Positions 40,784 to 52,251 of a stretch of 64,000 nucleotides of DNA are shown one piece after another; position 1 is the stretch's first letter; each line of letters opens with the position of its first letter. Under the pieces are notes generated by a model. The model did not search any database. It was not told where the DNA came from and worked only from the letters and a program-made list of their open reading frames with translations. Source of the DNA: Terfezia claveryi (taxonomy: Eukaryota; Ascomycota; Pezizomycetes; Pezizales; Pezizaceae); assembly GCA_015179025.1 (NCBI GenBank), contig WHUX01000268.1, positions 1 through 64,000 of the forward strand, written 5' to 3'. A program made the position numbers and the translations under genes.

Positions 40784-41010
40784 AGCTCTGCTTAGCTTGC
40801 TTCTAAGTCTTTTGTTGATGTACTGCAGTTGAGAGTCTGATGTCTCGTTTATTGGATTTTTTGTTGGCTAGCTAGTTGAATAATGATATCGATTTTATAT
40901 TTGCACTTGTGTGTTGAATTGTATACACTTGCGTGAGTGTAATGAAGGTATCCGAAGGTTGATCAGGCCTTGGATTTAAGAGTAAAGATTAAGTAAGTAA
41001 GTTAAAAAAA

Positions 41011-41691
41011 TGTAATGAATGGTACTAGATAGTATTCATTCAGTACCATTTATACAATCTATATCCATAGGCACGGACGTTTGTGTATTTCGGTTCTGCT
41101 GAGGTAAGACCTCAGAAGGGTAGGGAGATTACTATGTGGGATGTTCCCGAAGGAAACAGTAATTAACTGATATAATCTATCTTATATGATTTGTGCTATC
41201 TAAGCTATATGATCTTGATCTGATCAGAATATAGGCTTGCTTGCTCTATATGCTTGCTTGTTGCTTCTTGTTTTTCTGTTCTGGATTCCAGAGGGAATCC
41301 AGCGGCCTATTTATACTCCTCTGAGATCTGATGACTAAGGAAATAAATACAATAAAGAGTGGCATACCAGAAGGTGGTGCGCTGTACAAAAGGGGTCATG
41401 TGGCCATAGTAATGAGTCACATGCTTTAAACGATGGTCATGTGGCCATAGTAATGAGTCACACGCCTTAAACAGAGGTCACGCGGCCATAATGAGGGTGT
41501 CTTTATATGGCAAGTACCATGGAACTTCCCATGGCAAATTCCGCATGCTATGGATACTTATAAAGTAATAGGAGGTGGTTGAAGGCTAGTCCTTCAACCG
41601 AGAGGCTTAGTTACATAACATAGTTGTAATATAGGAAATACAAAAGTATATAATCAATTATATAAGCAATGAAAAAACGTTCTCCATTACA
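41011..41691 (-). repeat. E8 5' LTR (family c)
   Basis: 681 bp, TGTAATGAATGG...CTCCATTACA, three U3 repeat units. It is followed by the sequence of the E9 accessory ORF, so E8 inserted inside that ORF. Expected TSD copy: cgttg 41692-41696. Confidence 0.92.
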
Positions 41692-41998
41692 CGTTGGGGG
41701 CGCAGAAGCATTGGTAGAGATGTCTGGGCCTAAGAAAGGTTCTGATGGAGGTAATTCTTTTCTAGAGGAAATAGCTGCAGTGGAGGCAGCAAGATTTGAG
41801 CCTTGGGATTGTGATGCTTAGTTGTTTAGACCAATTATTCTTGGGACCTGGGGGGCCGGTTTTTCAATAGTGTACTGGATTTACAGGTACAGATGTAATG
41901 GCGGTTGTCAAGAGTGTAAGATAAGTTATCAATCTTATTGGGAAAAGTGTTATGAACGAGGGTGGAATTGTTTAATGTGGGATACCACTGCCCATTAG
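41692..41998 (+). pseudogene. Divergent accessory ORF, E9 fragment
   Basis: Codons homologous to residues about 101-200 of the E5 ORF, same frame, no indels. TAG replaces Trp in CDAWLF near 41818. The Cys tail keeps CNGGCQEC but changes two later Cys residues. The stop is at 41996-41998. Confidence 0.72.
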
Positions 41999-42227
41999 AG
42001 CTCTGCTTAGCTTACTTTTAAGTCTTTTGTTGATGTACTGCAGTTGAGAGTCTGATGTCTCGTTTGTTGGATTTTTTTGTTAGCTAGCTAGTTGAATAAT
42101 AATATCGATTTTATATGTGCCCTTGTGTGTCGAATTGTATACACTTGTGTGAGTGTAATGAAGGTATCCGAAGGTTAATCAGGCCTTGGATTTAAGAGTA
42201 AAGATTAGGTAAGTAAGTTAAAAAAAA

Positions 42228-42942
42228 TGTAATGAATGGTACTAGACAGTATTCATTTGGTACCGTTTATACAATCTATATCCGTAGGAATAGACGTTTG
42301 TGTATTTTGGTTTTGCTGAGGTAAGACCTCAGAAGGGTAGTGAGATTACTATGTGGGACATTTCCGGAGGGAATAGTAATTAACTGGTATAATTTATCTT
42401 ATATGATTTATGCTATCTAAGCTATATGATCTTGATCTGATCTGAATATAGGCTTGCTTGCTCTGTGTGCTTGCTTGTTGCTTCTTGTCTGTAGATTCTA
42501 GAGGGAATCCAGCAGCCTATTTATACTCCTCTGAGATCTAATGACTAAGGAAATAAATACAATAAAGGGTGGCATACCAGAAGGTGGTGCGGTGTACAAA
42601 AGAGGTCATGTGGCCATAGTAATGAGTCACACGCCTTAAATAATGGTCATGTGGCCATAGTAATGAGTCACACACCTTAAATAATGGTCATGTGATCATA
42701 ATAATGAGTCCCACGCCTTAAACAAAGGTCACGTGGCCATAATAAGGGTGTCTTTATATGGCAAGTACCATGGAACTTCCCGTGGCAAATTCCGCATGCT
42801 GTGGATGCTTATAAAGCAATAGGAGGTGGTTGAAGGCTAGTCCTTCAACCAAGAGGCTTAGTTACATAACATAGTAGTAATATAGGAAATACAAAAGTAT
42901 ATAATCAATTATATTAGCAATGAAACAACGTTCTCCATTACA
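42228..42942 (-). repeat. E9 5' LTR (family c, four U3 repeats)
   Basis: 715 bp, TGTAATGAATGG...CTCCATTACA. It is longer than the other c-LTRs because it carries four 41-bp units, starting at 42604, 42645, 42686 and 42727. Confidence 0.92.
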
Positions 42943-43340
42943 GTATGCCTCTGTAGCCTCTTGAAAGGTATTTGTTGCTATGATACTAATTCTGTCTACA
43001 TTTGTCCACCTACCGAGTATCATAGGAAAACTATTATATTTAGTATTGACATTCTGTAAAATTTCTTGACATAAACATCGGAATGCAGTCTTCAGAATAA
43101 TTAATTGCATGCTAGCCTGTTGCCTCCAAATTTGTCTAATAATTACCATGGACAGCAGACTTAGTATTTCCAGTTCAAATTAACACTAGAGAAGTTCTTA
43201 TGCTGATTCACCCTTCTCTTTTTTAGAACTACCCTTTTCTTTTTTGGGACCACTTTATGTCTTGATCCTGTTGTGATGGGCACTTTTGCGGGGGGTACTA
43301 TCGTTTTGATATTCCTAGCTCGTTGTTTTGTTCTGGCCAT
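42943..43340 (-). pseudogene. Histone H3-like (H3/CENP-A type) fragment cut by E9
   Basis: The ATG at 43340 starts MARTKQRARN, 8 of the first 9 residues as in histone H3, then a Lys/Arg/Pro-rich tail to about 43200. After a frame change (intron or frameshift near 43165-43150) the sequence reads MVIIRQIWRQQAS and LIILKTAFRCLCQEI, aligning with the alpha-N and alpha-1 helices of H3 (TVALREIRRYQKS, LLIRKLPFQRLVREI). It then reads TFQEATEAY, aligning with LQEASEAY of alpha-2. It stops exactly at the E9 LTR. The loop between helices is longer than in H3. It is divergent, so either an old H3 pseudogene or a fast-evolving variant; whether it was ever functional here is unknown. Confidence 0.55.
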
Positions 43341-43917
43341 TATATCTATCTGTATTTGGAGGTATAAAAGAGTAAGTATTATTTTCCACACTGCCTGAAA
43401 GTTGTAGATCGAAGGATCTGAGGTTTGAGACAATAAGTTTGCTTATATGGTACAACAATCCATTATATTGACTAGGACTGGCAGCTGCGCCAATATATGA
43501 TTGGATTCCAGTACCTAAGTAGGAAAGCTCATAGCACTATTGACTTGAATAACAATCTAAGTAAATTAATTCAAGAATATGGGATCATGAACCAAGTCTT
43601 GGCTGTTGTTTCAGATAACATCAGTATAAATACAGCTTTAGCTAGGCATTTACAAGCCAATGTTTTCAGTGCTAAATAGGACCCCCTGCAATATTAACTT
43701 CCCTGTCTAGCATATGTGATTGCTTTAGTTAGCAACAAGTTTATAAAAGTACTCAAGTCTAGCCCAGATAATGAAGATTCTAGCTCATCTACCCCTCTGA
43801 TTGAGTCTTTAATAAGAATGCTGCAGAACTATGTGCCAGGTATATTTGCATACTCTGTTTGCAAAGTAAGTCATTTTCTATGCTGCTCAATAAATTAAGG
43901 TGGATTATGAAAGGCAG

Positions 43918-43995
43918 ACATGTCACGGAATAGCAAACATATCACAGAATTACAAACATGTTACGGAAGGCCAATACATATCACGGGACACTATT
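43918..43995. repeat. TGTCACGGAA-type motif cluster 1 (hAT region)
   Basis: Four degenerate copies of TGTCACGGAAT about 19-23 nt apart (tgtcacggaat, tatcacagaat, tgttacggaag, tatcacgggac), between two transposase coding pieces. Confidence 0.6.
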
Positions 43996-44694
43996 GCTAA
44001 CATTTATACAGGTTCGAGAGCTCTATAAGGCTATAGTTGCTAGCCCACAATACCTGGCGCAATTCAAGGAACTCCAAACTGACAACTGAGCACCTATAGG
44101 CCTCATCCAGAATGTCAAAACTCACTAGAAATCAACGATTGAAATGCTTATATGAGCATTGAGGCTCCAGTACTACATTGAGCAATAGATCACTCTAGCT
44201 ATGACAGAACAGAAGTATACGAAGTTGTAGTTAAGTCAAAAAGAGTGGACCCAAGTTCAGAAGGCTACTATTTTCCTCAAACCTTTATCTGATTACACTC
44301 ATACTATCTCTACAGGTCAGCATACAACCATACACAATATGTTCTTCATCTACAATAACATCTTTGACCACATAGAAAAGTAGTACAAACATATATACAA
44401 AGTTCCTAGTAATCCTACTTGGGCTACTGGATTTCTCTCCATGATGAAAGTATATAAGCAGATGTTCCAGAAGTATTATTCTAAGACTGAAAAACAATCT
44501 CTCATCTACAACCTTGCTACCATCCTTGATCTGTCTAAGAAATTATCCTTGAATATGGATTGGAGAAATCTCATAGTTCAAGATCCAAGTGGGACACAGC
44601 AGAATAGTGACTCTATTGCATATATGGAGTATTACAAGTATGTTTGAATTCAATCCAACCCTTTCTCTTTTACTCAATATGTTTTCGATCTTTT

Positions 44695-44790
44695 CCATAA
44701 TATGAGATTTTCCGTAACACCAGATTTCCAGTAACATGAGATTTTTTGTAACACAAGATTTTCCGTGACATGAGATGCTCAGTGACATAC
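44695..44790. repeat. TGTCACGGAA-type motif cluster 2, inverted
   Basis: Five degenerate tandem units of about 17-18 nt (gattttccgtaacac, gatttccagtaacat, gattttttgtaacac, gattttccgtgacat, gatgctcagtgacat). This is the reverse complement of the cluster 1 motif. Confidence 0.65.
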
Positions 44791-45268
44791 AGGAAAATAA
44801 TTCTTATAAAATTCAGTGCTCAAAGTTCAGTTCGAAGATTATTTTGACCATAATTATGCCAAGTATGCACTGGAACCCCAGGTTCATAATACACAGGTCG
44901 ATAATGGAGAACAATCCTATATCATGCATCAACTACAAGAGTGTACAACAGTACAATCGGAGGACATACTAGAGATCAAAAGATACCTATCAATTCCAGT
45001 AACAATACTGAATAGCAAATGCTCTCTCTCTTGATGGAAAGTCCATGCTATTGAATTTCTAGTGCTGGCATGAATAGTAAGAGACATATTGAGTATTTCA
45101 CTGACATCTGTACTAGTCAAGCGAATATTTAGTTGTGCTAGAGATATTTTGCCTTACAGATAAAACAGAATGGGTCATGAGATAATAACTGTGCTGATGC
45201 TAACCAAATCATAGGCAACCATACATGCAAAATACGGAACCCCAGAGGGACAAATTACACCAGCATAT

Positions 45269-45556
45269 GTGGAAGAAGGGATAGCCAACCTGGATAAAGG
45301 TGAGGTAATGCTAGAAAAAGAGGCTCTCAGTTATAACATAGACTTCCTCTGCTATATGGTACCCCAATCTCTAGATCTAGCAGATGGAATGACGGACTTG
45401 GATTCAGATACAGATTGTAATATGGATGCAGGTGGGAGCGATCTGATGGAAGATTACCTGGAAAATGACCTGGGAGACTCAGTATTGGATAATACAAGCC
45501 TATCACATAGTCTCATGGAACATTCTATGCCAGGCTTATCAAACTTGTTCCATTGA
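45269..45556 (+). CDS. Acidic ORF downstream of hAT remnant, unrecognised
   Basis: A 95-codon open frame, strongly acidic (DLDSDTDCNMD, DYLENDLGDS). It follows the hAT C-terminus directly and may be a 3' exon or tail of that element. Not recognised; it could be chance. Confidence 0.25.
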   Translation: MEEGIANLDKGEVMLEKEALSYNIDFLCYMVPQSLDLADGMTDLDSDTDCNMDAGGSDLMEDYLENDLGDSVLDNTSLSHSLMEHSMPGLSNLFH

Positions 45557-46499
45557 ACTCTATTGTGCAAGCAAGAAGCAATACTATCCTCCTCAACTCT
45601 ATATTGGAGCATGAAGTGCCGTACATCACCATCCATAAGCCTGATGCTATCAATGGCAACCAGGTTTCAGAAGAAACTATGACCTATTCAGCATAGGAAC
45701 TATAAAGTCTGAGTGAGTAGTATATATTATATGGGGTTTGATAATATGTAGGGTGTATGGGAGGGTAATTATTACTGCTGGCTTAGTAATCAGGAGTGTC
45801 TAGGGATGTTGCAGTTTAAATATTAGTGTTTGATAGGGAATGTTTCTCTTGTATATTAGGAATATTTTTAGATTTAGGTTTTTTTTTTTAGGTAGTGTTA
45901 GTTATGATTTCGTGTTTTGTTAGCGAATTAGCATTCAGGCATATTTTCCAATAATAGAAAATGTTTCTTTTGTATCTTGGAATTGTTTTTGAGTTAAGTT
46001 TGCTTAGTTTTATATAGAATATATCAGGATCAGATTTTTGTGGTATTATTTTACAATACTCCAACTTGGCTATATGCTGCTGGCAGACAAGTTCTCATAC
46101 ATACTGTATATAATTCGGGTCAAATTTAACTTAGTACACTGTCACTGTTACAGATTTCTTACACGTTATAGATTGCCTCCACTATTATGGATTGCTTGCA
46201 CTGTCATGCAATTGTCGCCAATTTTCACGGTCCCGTAGTTGTCACGGAATCAACTCAAGTTGTCACAGAATTGTTTAAAGCTAACTCTAGCAAATTTCTC
46301 TGCTAAGAGAACAATTTAGTAATAATAGAAATGAAGAACACAGTAAAACATTGGTCAGTAATTTTTGGTGAGAATTTGGTTGATCACCAAGTACTCAGCG
46401 AGTCGGTACGAGGTGGCTTCACAAGAAGTGTAGCTGGTGCAAGTCAGTACCGAGTCAGAAAAAGAGTTGCAAAACTCGTCTCGACTCATATTGGGGTGC
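45557..46499. other. AT-rich stretch without recognisable gene
   Basis: No ORF of note. The only structure is motif cluster 3 near 46195-46276 (ttgtcacggaat and ttgtcacagaat, plus weaker copies). It probably contains the hAT 3' end and the junction to the copia remnant. Confidence 0.5.
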
Positions 46500-46564
46500 A
46501 CACTATTCTTCACTACCTATTCATCTAATATCAACTGCAACGTTATCTTCTTCTCCACCAGCTC
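46500..46564 (+). pseudogene. Copia Pol linker, left of E7
   Basis: In one frame this reads STATLSSSPPA and continues after E7 (from 52808) as PRPTSKPTPQV. The reading frame is restored when E7 and one AGCTC copy are removed. Confidence 0.6.
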
Positions 46565-47104
46565 TGTAACGATGGCTCTGGAGACAAGGCGACCAAGGGG
46601 TACGCCGGGGCGAGGACAGAAACAAGGTGAGACACATGTAGGAGCACTACGTGTGTGATCAAGGGAAAGGCTAGGGGCAAGGTAAGGGCAGGGCTAGGGT
46701 AACACACACATAGGAATGCTACATGTGTGACTGGGGAAGGCTGGGACGGGGGATAAGGGTAAGAGGCAAGAGACACGTGGAAGTGGTTGCCGCATGTGTC
46801 GGAAGGAGACAGCTGTTGCTGCAGAGCTGTTTCACGAGATAAGGAGGTGCACAAGGGAGGTGCACGAGCACTGGGAGAAGCAAGGTCCTGTATTGGGTAT
46901 ACAAGACGTTGGATAGGGATCCAATGAGAGGGCGGAGAGAGCGCACTATATATACAGGCTTCCTTCTTAGTTGGCCAAGGCCACCAGAAGGATTAAAGTT
47001 TCCTGAGACCCTTTATCTCGGGAGTGAAGATAGCAACAATAACGAGAGTCGGGCGGAATCCCGCTTGACTGTCAAAACTAGGCTAGGAGGGGACGGTTGT
47101 GACA
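46565..47104 (-). repeat. E7 3' LTR
   Basis: 540 bp, + strand TGTAACGATGG...GGTTGTGACA. It has a TATA-type tatatata near 46950 and a decayed GAGAGTCGGGCGG inverted repeat near 47043. Inner ctatccccccttta (47105-47118) is the polypurine tract on the minus strand. Confidence 0.93.
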
Positions 47105-47298
47105 CTATCCCCCCTTTAAGCTCGGAGCCCCAGCGATGAAAGGCAAGGCAAAGAAAACAAGTAAACAAAACAGGTGAGTGAAACCAATAACCCATAACAC
47201 AAACCCCAACGCCGGAAATACGCACGAACAATAACCAACAACAGCAAATAACAACAATGACTATAACAACTAACCCCAATCCCAGGCCGACAAGAACA

Positions 47299-50200
47299 TC
47301 ATGGCATGGGGCGAGGCTTTCGAAGGTAGCGCTGGTGGAACAAGTTGACCAGGTCCTGTGCATTTTCCAGGTCATTAGCGGGCTGCCAAGTCGTCTCCTC
47401 GTCCCCTAGCCACTTAACCTTGTACTGCAAATGCCCATACCTTCTTTAGGAGTCCAGCACTTCCTCTACCTCCTATTCCTCCTCACCTTCGATAACCACG
47501 GGGGGACATGGAGGATGTTTCTGGCCGGGAAGAGGGTCACTAGCGGCAAGCTCGATCTCGGAAACATGGACGACTGGGTGTCGTTTGATGTTTTTGGGGA
47601 ATATCAGGCGGTAGGTATCAGTGCCCATAGCGGCCAACACCTCGAATGTACCTAGGAACTTGTGGTCGAGCTTGCGGGAGGGCCATTCTGTTCAGAAGTG
47701 CTGGCTGGAGAGCCATACCTTGTCGCCTGGCTGATATCTAGGGGCTGGCAACCATGAGCCATTAGCATATTCGGCTTGCCTAGCTTATGCATATCTTAGC
47801 TCTGCCTTCAGGGTGGAGTAGAGCTCAGCGATTCCGGCTACGAATTCCTTAGCTGGGGGGTGGGCTTTCTGCAGGGGAGCTAGGGGGTCCACGAATCGGG
47901 GGTGCCAACTGTAATTGGCCAGGAAAGGAGAGGTTTTGTAGGATTCCGAGAACTAGTTGTTCGCAGTGAATTCGCAGGTGGCCAGCAGCGAAACCCAGTT
48001 ATCCTGCTGGTAATTAACAAAGGCTTGCAGATATTGCGCCATAATGGTGTTCATCCTCTCTGATTGGCCATCAGTCTGGCGGTGATAGGCCATTGACAAA
48101 CGCACTTTGATCCCCAGGAGCTCGGAGAAGGCTCTCCAAAAGTCCGAGGTAAACTGAGGGCTACGGTCAGACACAATCGATTCGGGGAGGCCATGATACT
48201 GGAATACATTATTGAGGTAGAGGTTTGCTAACTCTAGAGCAGAGTAGGTATCCCGGCAGGGTATAACATACCTCATTTTCGTCAACCGATCAACCACTAT
48301 CAGGATAGCGTTGAACCCCGAGTCTTCCGGCAATCCCGTCACAAAATCTATGGTAAGGTACAGCCAGGGCCGATCCGGAATCTCCAGAGGTTTCAGGTTC
48401 CCGTATGGGGCATGGCGGACAGGCTTAGCACGCTTGCAAACATGACAGTTCTGTATATACTGCTCCACGTCCTTCCGCTGGTCAATCTAGGTGTACGCCC
48501 TGGCCAGAAGTTCTAACGTCTTGGCCACTCCAGGATGACCTGCCACCAGGGTATCATGGTGTTCCTCGATCAGCCTGAGGCATAACCCTCCTCCTTCTGG
48601 TATATAGAGCTGTTCTTGGTGGTATTAGAGGCCCTTCTGGACGGTACATTCAGCCAATGAGATCTTGGAGTGGCGGCGCTGGCCGGAATCCACTGCAGCG
48701 ATAATTTCCTTGGCTAGGAGGTCATCTTCATATGCCTGTCTCACTAGTTGTCGGAGGTCGGCTTCCCCAGCAGCCTCGGCCTCAGCTTCCGCATCAGCCT
48801 CAGCTAAAACGTTGGCTACCAGATCAAGGTTTTTGGGCTTCAATACTACCTGATTTTGGTATTTTAGCCTTTCATCCCCCCCTTAGGAAGATCACCTGAT
48901 CTCCGAGTTAATGCATCGGGCTTGCCTCCAGCTTTTCCGGGATGGTATTTAATCTTAAAGTTGAACCGAGAGAGGAATTCTGACCACCTAGCCTGCTGTT
49001 GGTTGAGCAGCTTGGTAGTTGTAAAATATACAAGGTTTTTGTGATCAGATAATACCTCGATAATCCCTTTAGCTGACTCCAGGTGTAGCTTCCACTCCTC
49101 GAACGCCCTTACGATGGCCATCAACTCCTTGTCGTAGATCTCGTAGTTGCATTCGGCCGGAGAATGCTTCTTTGAGAAATAGGCCACTGGGTGGAGGATG
49201 CCCTTATTATCATTCTGAGAGAGGATACTCTTGGAGACATAGTCGGAGGCATCGCTTTCAATGACACACTCCTGGTCAGGGTTGAAATGTGTCAGGATTG
49301 GCGCTGAAGAGAAGGCTTCCTTAAGCTTCTGGAAGGTAGCTTGGGCTTCAAGATTCCAGTCGAAGCGCCGGTCTTTTTTGGTTAGGGCAGTAAGCGGGGC
49401 TACGATCTTCGAATATCCCAGGATAAAACACCGGTAAAAGTTGGCGAACCCCAGGAATGCCTGGAAGTCCTTGAGATACACCAGAGTTTCCCAGTCCTGG
49501 ATAGCAGTGACCTTGGCGGAGTCCATCCTGATACCCTTCGTAGTGATGATTAGCCCTAGATACTTGACCTCCTGCACATGAAACTCGCACTTCTTGGGCT
49601 TGAGGTACAATCCGGCTTGCTCTAGCTTTTCCAACACCTGCCGGACATGAATCTTGTGTTCTGCTAGGGTATCCGAATAAATCAAGATATCGTTGAGGTA
49701 GGCTGTGCAGAACATATCCAAAAAGTCCCGTAAGGTATTATTGATGAAGTGCTGGAAGGAGGCAGGGGCGTTGGTTAGGCCAAAGGGCATAACGTTGTAC
49801 TCAAAGTGGCCGTAACGTGTCCAGAAGGCCGTTTTCCACTCCTCCCCTTCGGCGATCCATACCAGGTTGTACGCCCCTTGCAAGTCCAATTTGGTGAACC
49901 ATTTCGCCTTTGAAAGCCTGGCTAATGTTTCCTGGATCAGAGGTAGGGGGTACCTATTTTTGACCATTATCTCATTTAGGCCCCAGTAATTAACACACAA
50001 CTAGAGAGAGCTGTCCGATTTCTTCACGAATAGCACCGGGGCACCTGCTAGTAAGGAGCTATGGCAAATGAAGCTCTTGTTGAGGTTTTCCTCCAAGTAT
50101 TTCTTCAAAGTTTCTAGCTCTAACCAGGACATTCTATAAAGGAGCCCATAGGGGGGAGTCTTACCCTCTATCAGTGGAATAGTGTGGTCATATGGCCGGT

Positions 50201-51004
50201 GGGGTGCGAGCTTTTCTACGGCCTTCTCCGAGAACAGCTCAATGAATTCGTAGTATTCGTCTGGGACCATGGACTTCCACTCCTCCTTAGACCTTGTCTT
50301 GTTAATCTCCAGGTTCACCTCATATATGGACAGGGTATGAGCCTTCAGCTTGTGCCTCCTAGTGAGGTAAGCGAAAGCCCCTGCTCCGATAAAGCTAACA
50401 TTCAGAGGTTGTGGAGGTGGTACAATAGGAGGATTGGCATCGATGTGCGCCTGCCGAGGTACCACCTGGGTCAGGTGGGTTATCGGGGGTGGCAAGGCAC
50501 ATAGCCCAGTAAAGGTGGCCTTTGGATTTCCGCAGTGTTTTTGGCAATACTGGCTATTGAACTGCAGGGTGTAAGAGCCAAAGCTGACCAATACATCGTG
50601 CATTCTAAGCCAGGGGATTCCGAGGACAATTGGGTATTTTAGCTTAGTAACAAACATAGGGAGGTTGGCCTCAGAGTGATCCCCCACCAGGGCAGACAAG
50701 CACGCAATATCGGTGATATCTCCGGAGGAGATGGGTCGACCGTCAATAACATCTAGGACATGGGGGGTTTTAAGCTTGGACGTAGGTATAGAGAATCTAC
50801 TAACAAAGGCTTGGTCAATGAATGCAATTCCTGAAGCTCCACAATCTATAAGCGCTGACATATTGATTGTTCTATCATTGATTCTGAGAGAGATAGATAC
50901 AACAAAATGCTCACTGGACAAGTGAGATTTATCAACAATGGAAGAAACAGAAAATGCAGACAAACGCAAATGGCCTGGGGCAGGTCCCTTGCTAGTGTCA
51001 GTAA
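47299..51004 (-). pseudogene. pol: E7 Pol, broken
   Basis: Minus strand, -1 frame to gag. Protease ALIDCGASG near 50835 is in an open 322-codon block (50969-50001) that runs into RT. TAG at 50001 replaces a CGG Arg (two transitions). An open RT-RNase H block of 378 codons follows (50000-48864), with YLNDILIYS in place of YLDD (first catalytic Asp lost). A base-loss frameshift lies near 48880, then a Glu/Ala linker (48770-48810). The integrase block is 48468-47953, followed by several TAG codons and a chromodomain ending at TGA 47299-47301. Dead copy. Confidence 0.9.
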
Positions 51005-51029
51005 CTAGGCAAGGGACAGGGCTTTTCCC
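50984..51029 (-). promoter_or_regulatory. E7 gag-pol -1 frameshift signal
   Basis: Minus strand GGGAAAA (51029-51023), spacer GCCCT, perfect stem GTCCCTTGC (51017-51009) with GCAAGGGAC (50992-50984). Confidence 0.72.
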
Positions 51030-52226
51030 GACTTGTCAACCTCCTCGATCTGGAGTACTGGAGTGTTGGAAATGGCATGGATGGCTAGGGTATGGGCTTT
51101 CCGAAGGGGACAGGCTGCGATAAAATAATCAGCCTTCCTGCATGTAATATACAAGCCTTTAACCTTGCACCTATCCCATTCCTCCTGCGTCAATCGAGGC
51201 CTTCCCGAGGATAAATTAATAGGGGCAGGCCCTCCTGGCACCAGCGAAGGATGTGCCGGTTTGTTGGCTAGGGTCATGGTTGTTGTGGAGGATTGGGCTG
51301 GCTTCGGCTGCTGCTGCTGTTGTAGAGGATTGGGCTGGCTTCGGCTGCTGCTACTGTTGTGCTAGGCAAGGGGTTGGTCAGAAGGCCAGTCGGTGGCATA
51401 ACCTGGCCATTCGTTGCTCTACCATAGAGGCCTGGTTGATCAACTCCTCAAGGGTATCAACCGCAGGAAGGGTAACCATAGCTTGTTGGAGCTCATCACT
51501 GAGCCTCTCCTGGAATTGCTTGAACTTAGCTTGGTTGTTCCACCTTATGTCTGCGGCCAGCCTTGAGAACTCTGCAACGTAAGTAGACAGCTCTGAGTTG
51601 CGCTATCTCAGTGCCCGGAGCGCTTGACTAGCCATCCCCACTGCATCAAGATCTCTGAACGCCCTATCCAGGATTATGAAAAGGGCCGAGATATCGTTGA
51701 GCTTGATCCTGGTTTCAAGGATGTATGGCTGGATCTGGTCACAAGCTTTCCCCTCTAGTAAGGCGAAAACGTATGCCAGTCGATATTGTTCTGACGGAAA
51801 CCTGGCAGAATCCCCATTGAGCTTGAGGTTGACTGCATTCATCCAGGCTCGTAGACGAGCCCGGTCCCCATTGAACTTGGGGGGTGTTGGAATGCTTTCG
51901 GTCTTGTTGCTACTGGCTGCTATTGGTATTGCAATGTTCCCTAGAGTGCAGCTGAGGTTTTAGACCATAGTCCGTTTGTTGGTTAGAGCAAGGTTCACAT
52001 GGTTGAGATCCGTCTGGAGGACCATGATCTCTTCGTCGGCGGATCTCAGCTTTCATTCGGCCATGGCCAGGCTGTTGCCGAGTTCGGCCCCGATGGCATC
52101 CATGGCCTTGAAGATATCGATGATTTCTCGACGATAGGCATTCAATTTGTTCGGGCCTGAGGGTATAGGGGAGCTTCTCCAGGTCTGGAACCTGACAGTG
52201 AGTGGTGGGAGAGCTGCTCCTGACAT
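51005..52226 (-). pseudogene. gag: E7 Gag, broken
   Basis: The ATG at 52226 is 37 bp inside the LTR. The N-terminal region, capsid (open 51842-51603) and a Gln/Pro/Ala linker are readable. Stops at Arg/Trp/Gln codons occur near 52056, 51963, 51604, 51365 and 51220. The zinc-knuckle Cys codons are partly lost (CIAC region reads YITCRK). The TAG stop at 51005-51007 is in the frameshift loop. Confidence 0.87.
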
Positions 52227-52251
52227 GACTGCGTACCAGTTGGTCTAAAGG

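Larger units (their letters stand above)
4208..41691 (-). mobile_element. Family c gypsy element E8, interrupted by E1 and E2
   Basis: E8 is read on the minus strand. Its 5' LTR is 41011-41691, its leader with the divergent ORF is 40151-41010, the first 29 bases of gag are 40151-40179, and gag continues at 6210 down to 4208. E2 (6211-40150) splits gag with perfect TTAGT duplications at 6206-6210 and 40151-40155. E1 cuts it again at 4207/4208, so pol and the 3' LTR lie left of the window. E8 itself sits inside the divergent ORF of E9; the right flank is cgttg. Confidence 0.85.
41692..42942 (-). mobile_element. Family c gypsy element E9, 5' end only
   Basis: Only the distal half of the divergent ORF, the leader and the 5' LTR (42228-42942) are inside the window. 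The remainder should lie left of position 1, beyond E8. It inserted into a histone H3-like coding sequence; flank gtatg at 42943-42947. Confidence 0.85.
43497..45210 (+). pseudogene. hAT-family transposase remnant
   Basis: Pieces in order are the RNase H-like core (LIGFQYLS...LIQEYGIMNQVLAVVSDNIS, near 43495-43670) and CLAYVIALVSNKF (near 43705). Next come ST(I)EMLI-stop-ALRLQYYI (near 44125) and MMKVYKQMFQKYY...LATILDLSKK (44441-44550). The C-terminal dimerisation block is KRYLSIP, then WKVHAIEFLVLA-stop-IVRDILSI and KRIFSCARDILPYR (about 44970-45160). Many TAG/TGA codons replace Arg, Gln and Trp. hAT transposases cut and paste DNA flanked by 8-bp duplications. The N-terminal zinc-finger part is not seen. 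Confidence 0.8.

Noticed and set aside
42604..42767. 41-bp spaced repeats as CRISPR-like array
   Set aside because: Contiguous tandem repeats within an LTR U3, with no unique spacers.
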